Assembly (NCBI GenBank): GCA_003509785.1
Contig: DOMY01000322.1
Span: forward strand, 3,233 to 11,681
Origin: Gemmobacter sp.
GTDB taxonomy: Bacteria; Pseudomonadota; Alphaproteobacteria; Rhodobacterales; Rhodobacteraceae
DNA: 8,449 bases
Reading direction: 5' to 3'
Under the pieces are notes generated by a model. The model had not been told where the DNA came from, did not search any database, and was given only the letters and a program-made list of their open reading frames with translations. This document shows, piece by piece, positions 6,290 through 8,449 of the stretch. A program made the position numbers and the translations under genes. Each line of letters begins with the position of its first letter. Within the stretch, counting starts at the first letter, position 1.

Positions 6290-7146
6290 TGGCACCCATG
6301 TTTTCCAAAGGTTTTCTGCCCAGCCCGCGCCGCTTTGGCTATCACATGAATGCCGTGGGCCTTTGCGCCGCCGCCGTGGTCTGTTTCTGGGCCGTGGTCG
6401 CGGTGGTCGGCCCGATGCTGAGCCCCTATCCCCCGGGCGAGATCGTCGATTTCGATTACTATGGCCCGATGTCTTCCACCCTGTGGATGGGATCGGATTA
6501 TCTGGGGCGCGACATCTTTTCGCGCATCCTGATGGGCGCCCGCTATACCGTGGGCATTTCGCTGGCGGCGGTCTGTCTGGCGTGCTTTTCCGGCGTGGTG
6601 CTGGGGATGACGGCGGCGGTGGTGGGCGGCTGGCTGGATACCGGGCTGAGCCGGTTGCTGGATGCGCTGAACTCCATCCCGTCCAAGCTGTTCGGGCTGG
6701 TGATGGTGGCGGCCATCGGATCGTCGATCCCGGTGCTGATCGTGCTGCTGGGGGTGATCTATACGCCCGGCGCCTTTCGCTTTGCCCGGGCGCTGGCGGT
6801 GAATATCAACACCATGGATTATGTGACCGTGGCCCGCGCGCGGGGCGAGCGGACGGGGTATCTGATCACCCAGGAAATCCTGCCCAATATCACCGGGCCG
6901 GTGCTGGCCGATCTGGGGCTGCGCTTCGTGTTCATCGTGCTGCTGCTGTCGGGCCTGTCGTTTCTGGGGCTGGGCGTGCAGCCGCCCAATGCCGACTGGG
7001 GCAGCCTTGTGCGCGAAAACATCGGCGGCCTGCCGTTCGGCGCGCCCGCGGTGCTGATGCCCTGCCTTGCGATTGCCAGCCTGACCATCAGCGTCAACCT
7101 GCTGATCGACAACCTTCCCGTGAAGATCCGTGACCGGAGTGAATGA
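6289..7146 (+). CDS. ABC transporter permease, DppC type
   Basis: This 285-residue inner-membrane protein pairs with the preceding DppB-type subunit to form the channel. It shows the DppC hallmarks: a short cytoplasmic N-terminus, a first membrane helix (about 22-43), MGSDYLGRDIFSRILMGAR (67-85), an EAA loop with ARARGERTGYL and LPN (182-200), LSFLGLGVQPPNADWGSL (223-240), and a C-terminal SVNLLIDNL. ATG 6289 overlaps the upstream stop by one base; GTG 6286 and ATG 6298 are in-frame alternatives, and no strong ribosome site distinguishes them, consistent with coupling to upstream translation. The stop at 7144-7146 overlaps the start of the ATPase gene in the same TGATG fashion. Confidence 0.94.
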   Translation: MAPMFSKGFLPSPRRFGYHMNAVGLCAAAVVCFWAVVAVVGPMLSPYPPGEIVDFDYYGPMSSTLWMGSDYLGRDIFSRILMGARYTVGISLAAVCLACFSGVVLGMTAAVVGGWLDTGLSRLLDALNSIPSKLFGLVMVAAIGSSIPVLIVLLGVIYTPGAFRFARALAVNINTMDYVTVARARGERTGYLITQEILPNITGPVLADLGLRFVFIVLLLSGLSFLGLGVQPPNADWGSLVRENIGGLPFGAPAVLMPCLAIASLTISVNLLIDNLPVKIRDRSE

Positions 7147-8449
7147 TGATGGCCAATCTCGTTGAAATCCGTGATCTGAAGGTTCAGGCGCGCAGCGATG
7201 CGGGCCGCAAGATCGAGATCATCAAGGGCGTCAGCTTCGATATTGCCGAGGGCGAGATCGTGGCGCTGATAGGGGAAAGCGGATCGGGCAAGACCACCAT
7301 CGCTCTGACGCTGATGGGCCATACCCGCCCGGGCTGCACCATCACCGGCGGCAGCGTGCGGCTGGCGGGGCGCGATCTGGTGGCGATGCCCGAGGCGGGC
7401 CGCCAGATGCTGCGCGGCACCGAGGTGGCCTATGTGCCGCAAAGCGCCGCCGCCGCCTTCAACCCGTCGCAGCGGTTGATGGATCAGGTGATCGAGGTGG
7501 CCCAGATCCACAAGCTGATGTCGCCCGAGGCCGCCCGCGCCAAGGCGGTAGAGCTGTTCCGCGCGCTGGCGCTGCCCGAGCCGGAAACCATCGGCACGCG
7601 CTATCCGCACCAGGTTTCGGGCGGGCAGTTGCAGCGACTGTCGGCGGCCATGGCGCTGATCGGCGGGCCGAAGCTGGTGATCTTTGACGAACCCACCACC
7701 GCGCTGGATGTGACAACGCAGATCGAGGTGCTGCGCGCCTTCAAATCGGTGATGAAGCTGGGCGGCATGGGCGGGGTTTACGTCAGCCATGATCTGGCCG
7801 TGGTGGCGCAGATTGCCGATCGCATCGTGGTGCTGAAAGGCGGCGAAGTGCAGGAAGAAGGACCGGTGGAGCAGATCCTGCACCATGCGCGCCATCCCTA
7901 TACCCGCGAATTGCTGGCAGCCTTCGAGCCGGTGCCCTATGCCTCGGCCGCGCGGTTCGACACGGCGGCCAGCAAGCGCCCCATTCTGGAGGTGCGCGAT
8001 GTGGTGGCAGGCTATGGCGCGACGGGCCGCGACGGGCTGCCCGCCAAGCTGGCATTGCGCAATGTCTCCTGCCAGCTGGAACGCGGGCAGAACCTGGGCG
8101 TGATCGGGGAAAGCGGATCGGGAAAATCGACGCTGGCCCGCGCGATTGCCGGGCTGCTGCCGCCGGTTTCGGGCAAGGTGCTGCTGGATGCCCATGCGCT
8201 GGCCCCAGAAGCGCGGCTGCGCGACAAGGAAGAGCTGCGGCGGCTGCAGATCGTGTTCCAGCTGGCCGATACCGCGCTGAACCCGCAACGGTCTGTGGGC
8301 GATATCATCGGGCGGCCGCTGACGTTTTACCATGGCCAGAAGGGCGCGGTGCGCGAGACGCAGATTGACGCGCTGCTGGATATGGTTCGCCTGCCGCGGG
8401 CGATGAAGCACCGCCTGCCGGGCGAGCTGTCGGGCGGGCAGAAGCAGCG
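7146..8449 (+). CDS. Fused double ABC ATPase, DppD-DppF type (3' end outside window)
   Basis: The frame is open to the right edge, giving at least 434 residues of a protein with two nucleotide-binding domains that would power the Dpp-type permeases. Domain 1: Walker A GESGSGKTT (43-51), Q-loop Gln99, signature VSGGQLQR (157-164), Walker B LVIFDEP with Glu182, His215. It ends with the oligopeptide-ATPase element HPYTRELL (250-257), typical of DppD/OppD. Domain 2: starts about 279, Walker A GESGSGKST (321-329), Q-loop Gln372, signature LSGGQ at 428-432; its Walker B lies beyond the window. A full-length protein would be expected near 520-560 residues. Three consecutive ATGs (7143, 7146, 7149) are possible starts; GGAG at 7136-7139 is 6 bases from 7146, which also gives the TGATG overlap. 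Both Q-loops lack the usual FQDP (domain 1 VPQSAAAAFNP, domain 2 FQLADTALNP), a variant seen on both halves. Confidence 0.94.
   Translation, partial: MMANLVEIRDLKVQARSDAGRKIEIIKGVSFDIAEGEIVALIGESGSGKTTIALTLMGHTRPGCTITGGSVRLAGRDLVAMPEAGRQMLRGTEVAYVPQSAAAAFNPSQRLMDQVIEVAQIHKLMSPEAARAKAVELFRALALPEPETIGTRYPHQVSGGQLQRLSAAMALIGGPKLVIFDEPTTALDVTTQIEVLRAFKSVMKLGGMGGVYVSHDLAVVAQIADRIVVLKGGEVQEEGPVEQILHHARHPYTRELLAAFEPVPYASAARFDTAASKRPILEVRDVVAGYGATGRDGLPAKLALRNVSCQLERGQNLGVIGESGSGKSTLARAIAGLLPPVSGKVLLDAHALAPEARLRDKEELRRLQIVFQLADTALNPQRSVGDIIGRPLTFYHGQKGAVRETQIDALLDMVRLPRAMKHRLPGELSGGQKQ

Noticed and set aside
6819..8411. Long minus-strand open frame opposite the DppC-type and ATPase genes
   Set aside because: It is the antisense shadow of a gene with full ABC ATPase motifs; the product is low-complexity and His/Gln/Arg-rich.
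1..8449. CRISPR array, insertion sequence, toxin-antitoxin or phage-defence system
   Set aside because: No regularly spaced repeats, transposase, terminal inverted repeats or defence-type domains were seen; the genes are transport and metabolism.

Overview
The window looks like a chromosomal segment from a high-GC alphaproteobacterium, most likely Rhodobacterales (Rhodobacter/Paracoccus-like). The basis is the strong G/C third-position bias, the alphaproteobacterial-style protein sequences and the overall gene style. This is an inference from composition and protein resemblance, not a database match. Every gene I can support lies on the + strand.

Layout: (1) 2-940 is the 3' part of a gene for an Ala/Pro-rich, probably exported protein with four cysteines and a degenerate SEL1-like stretch; its start lies left of the window. 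(2) 1074-1160 is a complete tRNA-Leu(GAG) with encoded CCA, followed at 1175-1214 by a perfect 16-bp intrinsic terminator with a GCAA loop. (3) 1215-1721 is about 500 bases without a credible gene, holding several hairpins and a weak candidate promoter. (4) 1722-8449 is a same-strand gene cluster, very likely one operon: a PotA-type (polyamine/Fe-family) ABC ATPase, a HAD-superfamily hydrolase of dehalogenase-like architecture, a Tat-exported family-5 solute-binding protein, two DppB/DppC-type permeases, and a fused DppD-DppF-type double ATPase that runs off the right edge.

How the genes work together: the family-5 binding protein, two permeases and tandem ATPase together make a complete peptide/nickel/opine-type ABC importer. 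The permease and ATPase genes are tightly coupled (TGATG overlaps). A terminator-like hairpin lies between the binding-protein gene and the first permease gene and probably sets the usual excess of binding protein over membrane subunits. The HAD enzyme may act on the imported compound. The PotA-type ATPase at the head of the operon belongs to a different ABC family and has no partner permease here; its partners may lie beyond the right edge. That mixture of two ABC families plus a non-canonical HAD enzyme is the most interesting part of the window. I see no phage, insertion sequence, CRISPR or defence system.
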